Positions 43,486 to 53,276 of a stretch of 64,000 bases of DNA are shown piece after piece. This stretch comes from Streptomyces sp. B93. GTDB lineage: Bacteria; Actinomycetota; Actinomycetes; Streptomycetales; Streptomycetaceae. Both the position numbers and the translations under genes were made by a program. The stretch spans positions 38,040 to 102,039 of the forward strand of contig NZ_JAGPXL010000023.1 of NCBI RefSeq assembly GCF_018070565.1, read 5' to 3'. The stretch's first letter is position 1. Each line of letters opens with the position of its first letter. A model generated the notes under the pieces. The model worked only from the letters and a program-made list of their open reading frames with translations. It did no database searches and was not told the DNA's origin.

Positions 43486-43935
43486 ATGGACCAGCACCTG
43501 CCCAGCACCGAGGCCGCCGTCAACGCCCTGCGCGCCATCGCCGAGGAGTACGGCCGTGAGATCGACGTCACGCATGACATCGGCGCCGACCAGACCTCCC
43601 GCCGCAGCGCCGCGGGCATCGGCGTCATCACCGACCCGGACGGTTCGCTGCCGCACGAGGCGTTCGTCGAGTTCGGCGGCCTGCCCCGGCTGAGCGTGCG
43701 GCTCTACCCCGACGACGACGCGCTGATCACCGTGGAGGGCGTCGAGTGCCCCGACATCCCGCGCGACGACGTCCCGGCCTTCCTCCGCTCCGTGTTCGAC
43801 GGCCTCGCCCATGTCAGGGCGCGGCGCTTCCCGCCCGGGTACTTCCTGATCGTGCCGTTGCCCGGCGACCGCACGCACAAGGAGTACATGCCGATGATCA
43901 CCCTGAGCCCGTGGCTCAGCAGCCGCGTCCGATGA
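43486..43935 (+). CDS. Conserved hypothetical cytoplasmic protein
   Basis: 149 residues from ATG 43486 after AGAGG. Mixed alpha/beta composition, no signal, no membrane segment, no recognised motif (TSRRSAAGIGVITDPDGSLP; IPRDDVPAFLRSVFDG). It lies 32 bp after kptA and 54 bp before the LLM gene, probably co-transcribed. Function unknown. Confidence 0.75.
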   Translation: MDQHLPSTEAAVNALRAIAEEYGREIDVTHDIGADQTSRRSAAGIGVITDPDGSLPHEAFVEFGGLPRLSVRLYPDDDALITVEGVECPDIPRDDVPAFLRSVFDGLAHVRARRFPPGYFLIVPLPGDRTHKEYMPMITLSPWLSSRVR

Positions 43936-43949
43936 CCGCCTCGCCGGGT

Positions 43950-43963
43950 GTTTCACGTGAAAC
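43950..43963. promoter_or_regulatory. parS site in the intergenic gap before the LLM gene
   Basis: GTTTCACGTGAAAC, perfect parS palindrome; the flanks extend it to TGTTTCACGTGAAACA. It ends 27 bp upstream of the LLM gene start. Confidence 0.93.
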
Positions 43964-43989
43964 ACCGCTGGCCACATAGGCTCGGTGCC

Positions 43990-44892
43990 ATGAGTCTGCG
44001 ACTGAGCACCGTGATCCTCCCGTACCGCCGCTGGCACGAGGGCGGCCGTCAGGCCTGGACACGGGCCGAGCAACTCGGCTTCCACACCGCCTACACCTAC
44101 GACCATCTGTCCTGGCGGACCTTCCGGGACGGCCCCTGGTTCGGTGCCGTACCGACGCTGACCGCCGCCGCGGCCCTCACCGAGCGGCTGCGTCTGGGCA
44201 CGCTGGTGACCTCGCCGAACTTCCGGCACCCGGTGACCCTCGCCAAGGATCTGATCACCCTGGACGATGTCTCGGGCGGCCGGATCACCCTGGGCATCGG
44301 CGCGGGCGGCACCGGCTTCGACGCCACCGCGATGGGGCAGGAGCCGTGGACGCCGCGCGAGCGGGCCGACCGGTTCGCCGAGTTCGTGCCGCTGCTCGAC
44401 CGGCTGCTGACCGAGGACTCGGTGTCGTACGAGGGCGACTACTACTCGGCGCACGAGGCGCGGAACATCCCCGGCTGTGTGCAGCGGCCCAGGCTGCCCT
44501 TCGCGGTCGCCGCCACCGGCCCGCGCGGGCTGGCGCTCGCCGCCGGGTACGGGCAGGCGTGGGTGACCACGGGCGATCCCCGGCTTTACGAGAACGGCAC
44601 CCCCGAGCAGTCGGTGCAGGCCCTGCGTGGGCAGGCCGAGAAGCTGGCCGACGCCTGCGCCGCCATCGGCCGTGATGTGTCCGCAGTGGAGAAAATCCTG
44701 CTCACCGGCTTCACCCCGGACCGCGGGCGTCCGCTCGAGTCCCTCGACGCGTTCGTGGACTTCGCCGGACGCCACCGCGAGCTGGGCTTCACCGAGCTGG
44801 TGCTCCACTGGCCGATCCCCGACTCCGACTTCGCCGCCGACGAGAAGGTCTTCGAGAAGATCGCGACCGAGGCCCTCGCACAGCTGGACTGA
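43990..44892 (+). CDS. LLM-class flavin/F420-dependent oxidoreductase
   Basis: 300 residues from ATG 43990. Luciferase-like TIM barrel: FHTAYTYDHLSWR, LRLGTLVTSPNFRHPVTLAKDLITLDDVSGGRITLGIGAGG, and RPRLPFAVAATGPRGLALAAGYG. The GRITLGIGAGG region binds the flavin phosphate. The cofactor could be F420 or FMN. Substrate unknown. The longer frame upstream contains the parS site and is not needed. Confidence 0.9.
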   Translation: MSLRLSTVILPYRRWHEGGRQAWTRAEQLGFHTAYTYDHLSWRTFRDGPWFGAVPTLTAAAALTERLRLGTLVTSPNFRHPVTLAKDLITLDDVSGGRITLGIGAGGTGFDATAMGQEPWTPRERADRFAEFVPLLDRLLTEDSVSYEGDYYSAHEARNIPGCVQRPRLPFAVAATGPRGLALAAGYGQAWVTTGDPRLYENGTPEQSVQALRGQAEKLADACAAIGRDVSAVEKILLTGFTPDRGRPLESLDAFVDFAGRHRELGFTELVLHWPIPDSDFAADEKVFEKIATEALAQLD

Positions 44893-44907
44893 GCGGCTGG
44901 CCCGATG

Positions 44908-44960
44908 GGCTGGACCGATGGACCGGGCGGCTGGACCGACGGACCGGGCGGCTGGACCGA
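44908..44960. repeat. 21-bp tandem repeat after the LLM gene
   Basis: ggctggaccga[t/c]ggaccgggc at 44908-44928 and 44929-44949, then a partial third copy. Lies in the 156-bp gap before the HAD gene. Function unknown. Confidence 0.75.
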
Positions 44961-45048
44961 GCGGCCCTTTCGGGCCTCACAAGGCCACATCCACTCACAT
45001 GTGCGGACTCCCGCACGGTCGTGCAGGCATATGCGGGACAATGGCGGG

Positions 45049-45918
45049 GTGACCTCAGCGACCCGACAGCCCGACACCCAGGCCCCCGCCACACCGCCGC
45101 GGCTGATCGCGACCGATCTCGACGGCACCCTCCTGCGCGACGACAAGTCCGTCTCCCCACGGACGATCGCCGCGCTGGCCGCCGCCGAGGAAGCGGGCAT
45201 CGAAGTCTTCTTCGTCACCGGCCGCCCGGCCCGCTGGATGGACGTCGTCAGCGACCACGTCCACGGCCACGGCCTCGCCATCTGCGGCAACGGCGCCGCC
45301 GTGGTCGACCTGCACGGCGGCCCCGGCGCCCACCGGTTCGTGAAGGTCCGCGAGCTGGCCCGGGAGAACGCGCTGGACAGCGTGCGACTGCTGCGCGAGG
45401 CGGCCCCGGGCACGATGTTCGCGGTCGAGCAGACCTACGGCTTCCACCAGGAGCCCGACTACCCCAAGATGCACCTGGAGGTCCCGGACACCCTGGAACC
45501 GGCCGAGCGGCTGCTGGCACCGGACGCCGCCCATGCCGACGAGCCCGTCCTCAAGATCCTCGCCTTCCACCACGAGCTGGACCCCGACGGCTTCCTCACC
45601 CTCGCCCGGCTCGCCATCGGCGACCGCGCCAACGTCACCCGCTCCAGCCCCAGCGCCCTGCTGGAGATCAGCGGCCCCGGCGTCTCCAAGGCCAGCACCC
45701 TCGCCCTGTGCTGCGCCGAGCGCGGCATCTCCCACGAGGAGGTCGTCGCCTTCGGCGACATGCCCAACGACGTCGAGATGCTCACCTGGGCCGGTCAGTC
45801 GTACGCCATGGGCAACGCCCACCCGGATGTGATCGCGGCGGCGTCGGGCCGTACGGTCGCCAACAACGACGACGGCGTGGCCGTGGTGATCGAGCGGATG
45901 CTGGCGGAACGGGTGTAG
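45049..45918 (+). CDS. HAD-superfamily phosphatase (Cof type), second copy
   Basis: 289 residues. Start GTG 45049 (ATG 45031 also in frame). Motif I RLIATDLDGTLLRDDKS, motif II VTGRPARW, Lys in SGPGVSKASTLALC, and motif IV FGDMPNDVEML. A larger cap than the serS-linked paralog at 36134. Substrate unknown. It converges on the M23 peptidase gene with 33 bp between stops. Confidence 0.92.
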   Translation: MTSATRQPDTQAPATPPRLIATDLDGTLLRDDKSVSPRTIAALAAAEEAGIEVFFVTGRPARWMDVVSDHVHGHGLAICGNGAAVVDLHGGPGAHRFVKVRELARENALDSVRLLREAAPGTMFAVEQTYGFHQEPDYPKMHLEVPDTLEPAERLLAPDAAHADEPVLKILAFHHELDPDGFLTLARLAIGDRANVTRSSPSALLEISGPGVSKASTLALCCAERGISHEEVVAFGDMPNDVEMLTWAGQSYAMGNAHPDVIAAASGRTVANNDDGVAVVIERMLAERV

Positions 45919-45951
45919 GCGCGGCGGCCCTCGTGCCGGGGGCCCGCCGTC

Positions 45952-47004
45952 TCACAGGTGCACGCCCCGCGTGGCCAGCCACGGCACCGGGTCGACCGCC
46001 GATCCCAGTTCCGGAGTGACCCGCACCTCGAAGTGCAGATGCGGGCCGGTGGAGTTGCCGGTCGAGCCCGACTGGCCGATCCACTGCCCGGTGCGCACCC
46101 GCTCCCCCTGGTCGACGGCGGCGGACGCGAGATGGGCGTACTGCGTGTAGTAGCCGCCGGGATGCTGGACCACGATCTGCATCCCGAAGGCTCCCCCGCA
46201 GGCCACCTTCACCACCCTGCCGTCGCCGACCGCCCGTACCGGCGTGCCGATCGGTACCGCGAAGTCCTGCCCGGTGTGCCGGTTCGCCCACCGCGTGCCA
46301 CCGCTGCCGAAGCCTGCCGACATCTCGTACGTCTCCACCGGCGCCACCCACCCGTCCTGGAGGCCGCTCTCCGGCTGGTCGAGCCGGACCGCGCCCCGGC
46401 AGGAGCCCGCGGCGGCCGAGACATCGGCCTGTCCCTGCAACCGTTCCCTGGCCTCCTCAAGCTTCCGCTGGAGGGTGTCCTTCATGGCGGCCAGTTCGGC
46501 GTTCCGCCGGTCCAGCCGCTCCCACTGTGCCCTCGCCCTCGCCTCGTCGGCGGAGAGCCTGGCCTCGGCACGGCGGCTCTTGCTGATCGCGTTGTTGACG
46601 GCGAGATCGGCCTGCCACACCGCGTGCTGACCGCGCATCAGCTCCTCCGGGCTGTCCGCCAGCAGCATCCGCGCCGCGACCGGCAGCCCACCGCCGGTGC
46701 GGTACTGGGCGCGCGCGATCCGCCCCAGGTCCTCGTGCAGCACCGAGATGTCCTGCCGCTGCCGGTCCAGCAGCCCTTCCAGATGCCGGGCCCGCTCCCG
46801 CTGCGCCTCGGCCTCGCGCCGCCCCGCCTCGTACTGCTCCGTCGCCACCGCCGCGTCCTCGTACAGCCGCGCGACCTCGGCGCTGATCCGGGAACCTGCG
46901 ATGCCGTCCCCGCCGTCCGAGGCGCTGGACGGCCGCGCCACGAACACCACGAGAGCGCACAGCAGCACCGGAACGAGCAGCGGATGGCGGCGACGTGAGC
47001 GCAT
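45952..47004 (-). CDS. Secreted M23 family metallopeptidase with coiled coil
   Basis: 350 residues. A signal peptide (MRSRRRHPLLVPVLLCALVVFVARPSSA) is followed by a long coiled coil (about 45-195, EQYEAGRREAEAQRERARHLE ... KDTLQRKLEEARERLQ). The C-terminal M23 lysostaphin-like domain has the zinc ligands NRHTGQDF (H-x3-D) and HLHFE, so it probably cleaves peptidoglycan cross-links. The coiled coil resembles EnvC/PcsB-like activators and could bind a partner. Downstream of the cyd operon in the same direction, 113 bp away. Confidence 0.9.
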   Translation of the reverse strand: MRSRRRHPLLVPVLLCALVVFVARPSSASDGGDGIAGSRISAEVARLYEDAAVATEQYEAGRREAEAQRERARHLEGLLDRQRQDISVLHEDLGRIARAQYRTGGGLPVAARMLLADSPEELMRGQHAVWQADLAVNNAISKSRRAEARLSADEARARAQWERLDRRNAELAAMKDTLQRKLEEARERLQGQADVSAAAGSCRGAVRLDQPESGLQDGWVAPVETYEMSAGFGSGGTRWANRHTGQDFAVPIGTPVRAVGDGRVVKVACGGAFGMQIVVQHPGGYYTQYAHLASAAVDQGERVRTGQWIGQSGSTGNSTGPHLHFEVRVTPELGSAVDPVPWLATRGVHL

Positions 47005-47117
47005 GTCAGCGATCGTGGCCCCAACGGGTGCGCCGGGTCCTGTTCAAGTCGTACGCCTGGGGGACCGCACGGCCCGGATGGGTCAGTCGTAGGACCGCAC
47101 GGCCCCCAGCCCCGCGC

Positions 47118-50100
47118 TCAGGCGGGCAGGGGGCCCGCGCCGACCAACAGCTCCGACTCGGCCTCCCGCGCCGCCATCTCCCACAGCGGTCCGTCCGTCG
47201 CGGCCAGCTCCGCGTACGTGCCGCGCTGCACCACCCGGCCCTCGTCCAGGACGATCACCTCGTCGACGGCGTCGAGACCGGCCAGCCGGTGGGTGATGAG
47301 CAGCGTCGTACGGCCCTCGGTGGCGGCCAGCAGATCCGCCGTGAGCGCGTCCGCGGTGGGCAGGTCGAGGTGTTCCGCGGGCTCGTCGAGGACGAGGACG
47401 GGGAAGTCGGCGAGCAGCGCCCGGGCCAGCGCCAGCCGCTGCCGCTGGCCCCCGGACAGCCGCGCCCCGTGCTCTCCGACGAGCGTGTCCAGTCCGTCGG
47501 GCAGCCCGTCCACCCAGTCCAGCAGCCGCGCCCGGCCGAGCGCGTCCCGCAGCTCCGCCTCGCTGGCGTCCTTCTTCGCCAGCAGCAGGTTCTCCCGCAC
47601 CGAGCTGTCGAAGAGGTGCGCGTCCTGCGCGCACAGCCCCACCAGCCGCCGTACGTCGTCGCCGTCGAGGGCGTAGGCGTCCACGCCGCCGAGCGTGTAC
47701 GAGCCCGCCCGGGCGTCGAGGAACCGCAGCAGCACCTGCGCCAGCGTCGTCTTGCCGGACCCGGACGGCCCGACCACCGCCACCCGGCGCCCCTCCTCCA
47801 GCCGCAGCCCGGCCCCGGCCAGCGCGTCCCGGTCCTGCCCGGCATGACGGGCCGTCAGCTCCTTCACCACGAGCGGGAAGGGCGAGGCGGGCGCCTGTCG
47901 GGGCCGCTCCGGCTCCCGTACCGGCTCCGGCGCGTCCAGCACCTCGTACACCCGCTCGGCGCTCTTGCGCATCCGCTGCCGGAACTGCGCCGCGAGCGGC
48001 ATCCCGAGGACGGCCTCGAAGGCGGCCAGCGGGGTGAGGACCACGACGGCCATCGCCACGCCGCTCAGCCGCCCGCCGGCGACCGCCTGCGCGCCGACCA
48101 GGGCCGCGGCGGCGACGGTCAGACCGCAGACCAGTGCGGTGAGCCCGGCGCCGAGCGCGGTCGCCGTCGCGGTGCGCGAGGTGATCCGGGTCAGCCTGCC
48201 GTCGGCCTGCCGCACCTCGGCGGTACGGGCGGGCAGCGCCCCGGCGACGGTCAGCTCGGCGGTGCCGGTGAGCAGGTCGGTCACCCGCGTCGACAGCACT
48301 CCCCGCGCGGGCGCCAGACGGCGTTCGGCGCGTCGCGCAACGACGCCGGTGAGGAGCGGCACCCCCGCCCCGGCCGCCAGCAGCCCCACCGCCAGCACCG
48401 CACCGGCCTCGGGCAGCAGCCACGCCGTGAACCCCACGGAGACGGCCGAGACCAGCGCCGCGGCACCGGCGGGCAGCAGCCACCGCAGCCAGTAGTCCTG
48501 GAGCGCGTCCACATCAGCGACGAGCCGCGAGAGCAGATCGCCGCGGCGGGTCCGGCGCAGTCCGGCGGGCGCCAGCCGCTCCAGCCGCCGGTACACCGCG
48601 ACACGGGTGTCGGCGAGCATCCGCAGCACCGCGTCGTGGGACACCAGCCGCTCCGCGTACCGGAACACGGCCCGCCCGATACCGAAGGCGCGGGTCGCCG
48701 TCACGGCCATCATCAGGTACAGCACGGGCGGCTGCTGCGAGGCCCGTGAGATCAGATAGCCGGAGGTGGCCATCAGGCCGACGGCGCTGCCGAGTGCCAG
48801 GCTGCCGAGCAGCAGCGCGAGGCCGAGCCGCCCGTGCCGGGCACGAGACATGGCGCGCACGCGGGTGAGCACATCGCGGGCGGGCGGCGGGGCAACGGGT
48901 TCCCGATCCGTGGAGGCCTCAAGAGTGCCGGTCGGCCGTGCCTCGACGCGACGGGTCCGGCGGGCGGTCTCCCACTCGGTGGGCGTCGGCGCGGGGGTTT
49001 CCGTCAGGCGCACCACCCGGTCCGCGACCTCCAGCAGCGCGGGCCGGTGCACCACCAGCAGGACCGTCCGCCCAGCGGCGAGCCGCCGTACCGCCGCGAC
49101 GACCTCGGCCTCGGTCGCCCCATCAAGCGCGGCCGTCGGCTCGTCGAGCAGCAGCACGGGCCGGTCCGCGAGGAACGCCCGCGCCAGCGCCAGCCGCTGC
49201 CGCTGCCCGGCGGACAGCCCGGTGCCGTCCTCCCCGAGCGGGGTTGCGACGCCCTGCGGCAGCGCGTCCACGAACTCCAGCGCCCCGGCGTCCGCGAGGG
49301 CCCGCCGTACGGCCTCGTCACCGGCGTCGGGCCGGGCCAGCCGTACGTTCTCGGCGATCGTCCCGGCGTACAGATGCGGGCGCTGTGGCACCCAGGCGAT
49401 CCGGGACCGCCACTGCTCCAGATCGAGGTCGGCGAGGTCGACTCCGCCGACACGCACGCGTCCGCCGGTCGTCGGAACGAAGCCGAGGAGCACGTTCAGC
49501 AGGGTCGACTTGCCCACGCCGCTGGGGCCGACCAGCGCCACCGTCTCGCCGGGCGCCACGGTGAAGGACGCCCCGCAGACCGCGTCGGAGGACCGGCCCG
49601 GGTAGCGGACCGACACCTCCTCGAAGGCGACCTCCCCGGTCGGCACCGGCCGCCCGCCCGACTCCGGCACCGGCGTCTCCAGCACCTCGAAGATCTCCTC
49701 GGCGGCCGACAGCCCCTCCGCGGCGGCGTGGTACTGCGCGCCCACCTGCCGCAGCGGCAGATAGGCCTCGGGTGCCAGGATCAGCACGACCAGACCGGTG
49801 TAGAGGTCCATCTCGCCATGGACGAGCCGCATGCCGATGGTGACCGCGACCAGCGCGACCGAGATGGTGGCGAGCAGTTCCAGGGCGAGCGACGACAGGA
49901 AGGCGATCCGCAGGGTCCGCATCGTCGCCTGCCGGTACTCGCCGGTGATCCGCTTGATCGACTCGGCCTGGGCCTTCGCCCGCCCGAACACCTTCAGGGT
50001 CGGCAGCCCGGCGACCACGTCCAGGAAGTGCCCGGACAGCCGGGACAGCAGCCGCCACTGACGGTCCGTACGGGACTGGGTGGCCCAGCCGATCAGCATC

Positions 50101-50633
50101 ATGAAGACGGGGATCAGCGGCAGGGTGACGACGATGATGGCGGCGGAGACCCAGTCCTCGGTGACGATCCGCGCCAGCACCGCCACCGGCACCACCACCG
50201 CGAGCCCCAACTGCGGCAGATAGCGCGAGAAGTAGTCGTCGAGGGCGTCGACCCCCCGGGTGGCGAGGGCCACCAACGATCCGGTCCGCTGCCCGCTCAG
50301 CCAGCCGGGGCCCAGCCGCACGGCCCGCTCCAGCAGCCGTCCACGCAGCTCCGACTTGACCGACGCGCTCGCCCGGTGGGCGGCGAGTTCGGTGAGCCAG
50401 GCCACCAGCGCCCGGCCACAGGCGACCGCGGCCAGGAGCAGCAGGGGAGTGCGGAGGTCGGCGGCCGACATCCCGTGCTGGAAGGCTCCCACCACCGTCT
50501 CGGCGATGAGCATCGCCTGAGCGATGACCAGCACCGCTCCCACGGTGCCGAGACCGACCACGGCCATCAGGAAGAGCCGGGTGGCACGGGCGTGGCGCAG
50601 CAGACGCGGATCGATTGGTTTCACGTGAAACAC
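47118..50633 (-). CDS. cydCD: CydDC-type thiol exporter ABC transporter, fused CydD-CydC
   Basis: 1171 residues, two full ABC half-transporters in one chain: TM domain, ATPase 1 (Walker A GPSGVGKSTLLNVLLG, signature LSAGQRQRL, Walker B LLLDEPTAALDG), a second TM domain and ATPase 2 (GPSGSGKTTLAQVLL, LSGGQRQRL, LVLDEPAEHLD). CydDC exports glutathione/cysteine-like thiols or heme-related molecules and is needed for cytochrome bd assembly. Fusion of the two chains is usual in Streptomyces. It follows cydB by 3 bp. The first codons contain a parS site (MFHVKP). Confidence 0.95.
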   Translation of the reverse strand: MFHVKPIDPRLLRHARATRLFLMAVVGLGTVGAVLVIAQAMLIAETVVGAFQHGMSAADLRTPLLLLAAVACGRALVAWLTELAAHRASASVKSELRGRLLERAVRLGPGWLSGQRTGSLVALATRGVDALDDYFSRYLPQLGLAVVVPVAVLARIVTEDWVSAAIIVVTLPLIPVFMMLIGWATQSRTDRQWRLLSRLSGHFLDVVAGLPTLKVFGRAKAQAESIKRITGEYRQATMRTLRIAFLSSLALELLATISVALVAVTIGMRLVHGEMDLYTGLVVLILAPEAYLPLRQVGAQYHAAAEGLSAAEEIFEVLETPVPESGGRPVPTGEVAFEEVSVRYPGRSSDAVCGASFTVAPGETVALVGPSGVGKSTLLNVLLGFVPTTGGRVRVGGVDLADLDLEQWRSRIAWVPQRPHLYAGTIAENVRLARPDAGDEAVRRALADAGALEFVDALPQGVATPLGEDGTGLSAGQRQRLALARAFLADRPVLLLDEPTAALDGATEAEVVAAVRRLAAGRTVLLVVHRPALLEVADRVVRLTETPAPTPTEWETARRTRRVEARPTGTLEASTDREPVAPPPARDVLTRVRAMSRARHGRLGLALLLGSLALGSAVGLMATSGYLISRASQQPPVLYLMMAVTATRAFGIGRAVFRYAERLVSHDAVLRMLADTRVAVYRRLERLAPAGLRRTRRGDLLSRLVADVDALQDYWLRWLLPAGAAALVSAVSVGFTAWLLPEAGAVLAVGLLAAGAGVPLLTGVVARRAERRLAPARGVLSTRVTDLLTGTAELTVAGALPARTAEVRQADGRLTRITSRTATATALGAGLTALVCGLTVAAAALVGAQAVAGGRLSGVAMAVVVLTPLAAFEAVLGMPLAAQFRQRMRKSAERVYEVLDAPEPVREPERPRQAPASPFPLVVKELTARHAGQDRDALAGAGLRLEEGRRVAVVGPSGSGKTTLAQVLLRFLDARAGSYTLGGVDAYALDGDDVRRLVGLCAQDAHLFDSSVRENLLLAKKDASEAELRDALGRARLLDWVDGLPDGLDTLVGEHGARLSGGQRQRLALARALLADFPVLVLDEPAEHLDLPTADALTADLLAATEGRTTLLITHRLAGLDAVDEVIVLDEGRVVQRGTYAELAATDGPLWEMAAREAESELLVGAGPLPA
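50618..50631. promoter_or_regulatory. parS site at the 5' end of cydCD
   Basis: GTTTCACGTGAAAC, perfect palindrome covering codons 2-5 (FHVK) of cydCD on the minus strand. Confidence 0.92.
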
Positions 50634-50636
50634 ACC

Positions 50637-51665
50637 TCAGTGGGCGACTTCGGAGGGGGAGGGCTGTGTCTCGGATGCGATGTGCTGAGTACCGATCCGC
50701 TTGCGGAACACCCAGTAGGTCCACGACTGGTAGAGCAGGACCACCGGAGTGGCGATGCCCGCGCACCAGGTCATGATCTTCAGGGTGTAGGGGCTCGACG
50801 AGGCGTTGGTGACGGTGAGGCTCCAGTCCGCGTTCAGCGAGGACGGCATCACGTTCGGGAAGAGCGTGAGGAAGAGCATCGCGACGGCGGCCACGATGGT
50901 CAGCCCCGAGAGCGTGAACGCCCATCCCTCACGTCCGGCCCCGGTCGCCGCCAGCGCCGCGACCAGCGACACCACGGCGACCACCAGCGCCGCCAGCGAG
51001 GCCGCGTCACCCTTGTCCGCCTGCGTCCAGACCAGGAAGACGAGCGCCAGCGCGGCGGTCACGGTGCCGACCTGAAGCGCCAGCCTCCGTGCCCGTTCCC
51101 GGATGTCCCCGATGGTCTTCAGACCGACGAACACGGTCCCGTGGAAGGTGAACAGCGACAGCGTCACCAGTCCGCCGAGCAGGGCGTACGGGTTGAGCAG
51201 GTCGAAGAAGGTGCCCACGTACTCCAGATCCTGGTCGATCTTCACGCCGCGCACGATGTTGCCGAAGGCGACGCCCCACAGGAACGCGGGGATCAGCGAG
51301 GTCCAGAAGATCGCGGTCTCCCAGTTGCGCTGCCACTGCTCCTCCGACCGCTTGTGCCGGTACTCGAAGGCGACACCCCGGACGATCAGACACACCAGGA
51401 TGATCAGCAGCGGGAGGTAGAAGCCGGAGAAGAGCGTGGCGTACCACTCGGGGAAGGCCGCGAAGGTGGCGCCACCGGCGGTGAGCAGCCAGACCTCGTT
51501 GCCGTCCCAGACGGGGCCGATCGTGTTGATCAGCACCCGCTTCTCCGCTCGGTCACGGGCCAGCAGCCGGGTGAGGACGCCGACCCCGAAGTCGAAACCC
51601 TCCAGGAAGAAGTAGCCGATCCACAGGACGGCGATCAGGACGAACCAGACGTCATGCAGTTCCAT
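50637..51665 (-). CDS. cydB: Cytochrome bd ubiquinol/menaquinol oxidase subunit II
   Basis: 342 residues with about eight or nine membrane helices. The CydB signature WDGNEVWLLTAGGATFAAFP is intact, with VLWIGYFFLEGFDFGVG at the N terminus and the C-terminal helix WCAGIATPVVLLYQSWTYWVF. It forms the oxidase dimer with CydA. Starts 20 bp after the cydA stop; overlap-close to cydCD. Confidence 0.96.
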   Translation of the reverse strand: MELHDVWFVLIAVLWIGYFFLEGFDFGVGVLTRLLARDRAEKRVLINTIGPVWDGNEVWLLTAGGATFAAFPEWYATLFSGFYLPLLIILVCLIVRGVAFEYRHKRSEEQWQRNWETAIFWTSLIPAFLWGVAFGNIVRGVKIDQDLEYVGTFFDLLNPYALLGGLVTLSLFTFHGTVFVGLKTIGDIRERARRLALQVGTVTAALALVFLVWTQADKGDAASLAALVVAVVSLVAALAATGAGREGWAFTLSGLTIVAAVAMLFLTLFPNVMPSSLNADWSLTVTNASSSPYTLKIMTWCAGIATPVVLLYQSWTYWVFRKRIGTQHIASETQPSPSEVAH

Positions 51666-51685
51666 GACTGTGCAGCTCCCTCGGC

Positions 51686-53191
51686 CTAGTACGAGAAGGC
51701 CATCGGCTTGTCGGCGTCACGGGCATCGCCGCCGATCTTCGTGGGCGGGTTGAGGTCGGCCTCGGTGAGCTGGGGCGGCCCGGCCTTGACGTACTTCGCC
51801 AGCAGCTTGACCTCGATCACGGCGAGGATGGCGTAGAGGGCGGTGAAGACGATCATCGAGGTGAGGACCTCGCCCTGGGAGACACCGGGGGAGACCGCGT
51901 CGCGGGTCTGGAACAGGCCGTAGACGACCCAGGGCTGACGGCCCATCTCGGTGAAGATCCAGCCCCAGGAGTTGGCGATCAGCGGGAAGGCCATGGTCCA
52001 CAGGGCCAGCAGCCAGTACAGACGGGTGAGCCGGGACCCGAGCGGCTTGCGCAGCAGCACCAGATGCGGTACCTCGTCGTCCCCGGTCCGGAAGGCGGCC
52101 GGGAGCAGGAACTTCTTCCGGGTGAGCCACAGCCCGAGCATGCCGAGGGTCAGGGACGCCATTCCGAAGCCGATCATCCAGCGGAAGCCCCAGTAGGCGA
52201 CGGGGACGATGGGCTTGTAGTCGCCGGGGCCGAACTGCTCCTGAAGGGCCTCGTTGGTGTCATTGATGCCGGGCACATAGGTGTCGAAGTCGTTGTGCGC
52301 CAGGAAGGACAGCAGTCCGGGGATCTCCAGGGCGACCTTGTTGTGGCCCTCGTCGACATCGCCGTAGGCGAAGACGGAGAAGGGCGCCGGGCCCTCGCCG
52401 TCCCAGAGCGCCTCGGCGGCGGCCATCTTCATCGGCTGCTGCTCGTACATGATCTTGCCCAGGTGGTCGCCGCTGAGCGCGGTGAGCAGACCGCCGAGGG
52501 TCAGGGTGACCAGGCCGAGGCGGAGCGAGGTGCGCATCACCGGTATGTGCTTCTTGCGCATCAGGTGGAACGCGGCGATGCCCACCATGAAGGCACCACC
52601 GGTCAGGAACGCCGCCGAGAAGGTGTGCCAGACCTGGGCGATGGTGGTGTTCTGGGTCAGGACCAGCCAGAAGTCGGTGAGTTCGGCGCGGCCCCTCTCC
52701 TCGTTGATCCGGTAGCCGACGGGGTGCTGCATCCAGGAGTTCGCGGCCAGGATGAAGTACGCCGACAGCAACGTGCCTATGGAGACCATCCACATACAGG
52801 CGACGTGGATCTTCTTGGGCAGCTTGTCCCAGCCGAAGATCCACAGACCGATGAAGGTCGACTCGAAGAAGAAGGCGAGCAGCGCCTCGAAGGCGAGCGG
52901 GGCACCGAAGACATCACCGACGAAGCGCGAGTAGTCGGACCAGTTCATGCCGAACTGGAACTCCTGCACGATGCCGGTGACGACGCCCATCGCGATATTG
53001 ATCAGGAAGAGCTTTCCCCAGAACTTGGTCGCCTGGAGGTACTTCTCCTTGCCCGTGCGGACCCAGGCGGTCTCCAGGCCGGCCGTGAGGGCGGCGAGGG
53101 AGATCGTCAGTGGAACGAACAGGAAGTGGTAGACGGTGGTGATGCCGAACTGCCAACGCGCCAGTGTCTCCGGCGCCAATGCCAATTCCAC
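51686..53191 (-). CDS. cydA: Cytochrome bd oxidase subunit I
   Basis: 501 residues. Binds hemes b558, b595 and d and reduces O2 with electrons from menaquinol. The heme ligand His22 (YHFLFVPLTI) and the conserved GRQPWVVYGLFQTRDA are visible. Short Q loop type. First gene of cydA-cydB-cydCD; a Rex-type operator is 86 bp upstream, so it should be repressed when NAD+/NADH is high and induced under low oxygen. Confidence 0.96.
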   Translation of the reverse strand: MELALAPETLARWQFGITTVYHFLFVPLTISLAALTAGLETAWVRTGKEKYLQATKFWGKLFLINIAMGVVTGIVQEFQFGMNWSDYSRFVGDVFGAPLAFEALLAFFFESTFIGLWIFGWDKLPKKIHVACMWMVSIGTLLSAYFILAANSWMQHPVGYRINEERGRAELTDFWLVLTQNTTIAQVWHTFSAAFLTGGAFMVGIAAFHLMRKKHIPVMRTSLRLGLVTLTLGGLLTALSGDHLGKIMYEQQPMKMAAAEALWDGEGPAPFSVFAYGDVDEGHNKVALEIPGLLSFLAHNDFDTYVPGINDTNEALQEQFGPGDYKPIVPVAYWGFRWMIGFGMASLTLGMLGLWLTRKKFLLPAAFRTGDDEVPHLVLLRKPLGSRLTRLYWLLALWTMAFPLIANSWGWIFTEMGRQPWVVYGLFQTRDAVSPGVSQGEVLTSMIVFTALYAILAVIEVKLLAKYVKAGPPQLTEADLNPPTKIGGDARDADKPMAFSY

Positions 53192-53276
53192 GTCGTCAGT
53201 CTCCTTACCTCGCCGTGGACAACGCGGCGACTTGCCCCTTTTGTCACGTACATCGACGGAGCAACCGGGACACGCT

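Noticed and set aside
43948..43989. Upstream extension of the LLM gene from GTG 43948 (MFHVKHRWPH)
   Set aside because: The extension is produced by the parS palindrome. ATG 43990 gives the family-like N terminus MSLRLSTVILPYRR.
48834..51689. 951-codon plus-strand frame opposite cydCD and cydB
   Set aside because: Arg/Gly/Gln-rich shadow of strongly conserved minus-strand genes.
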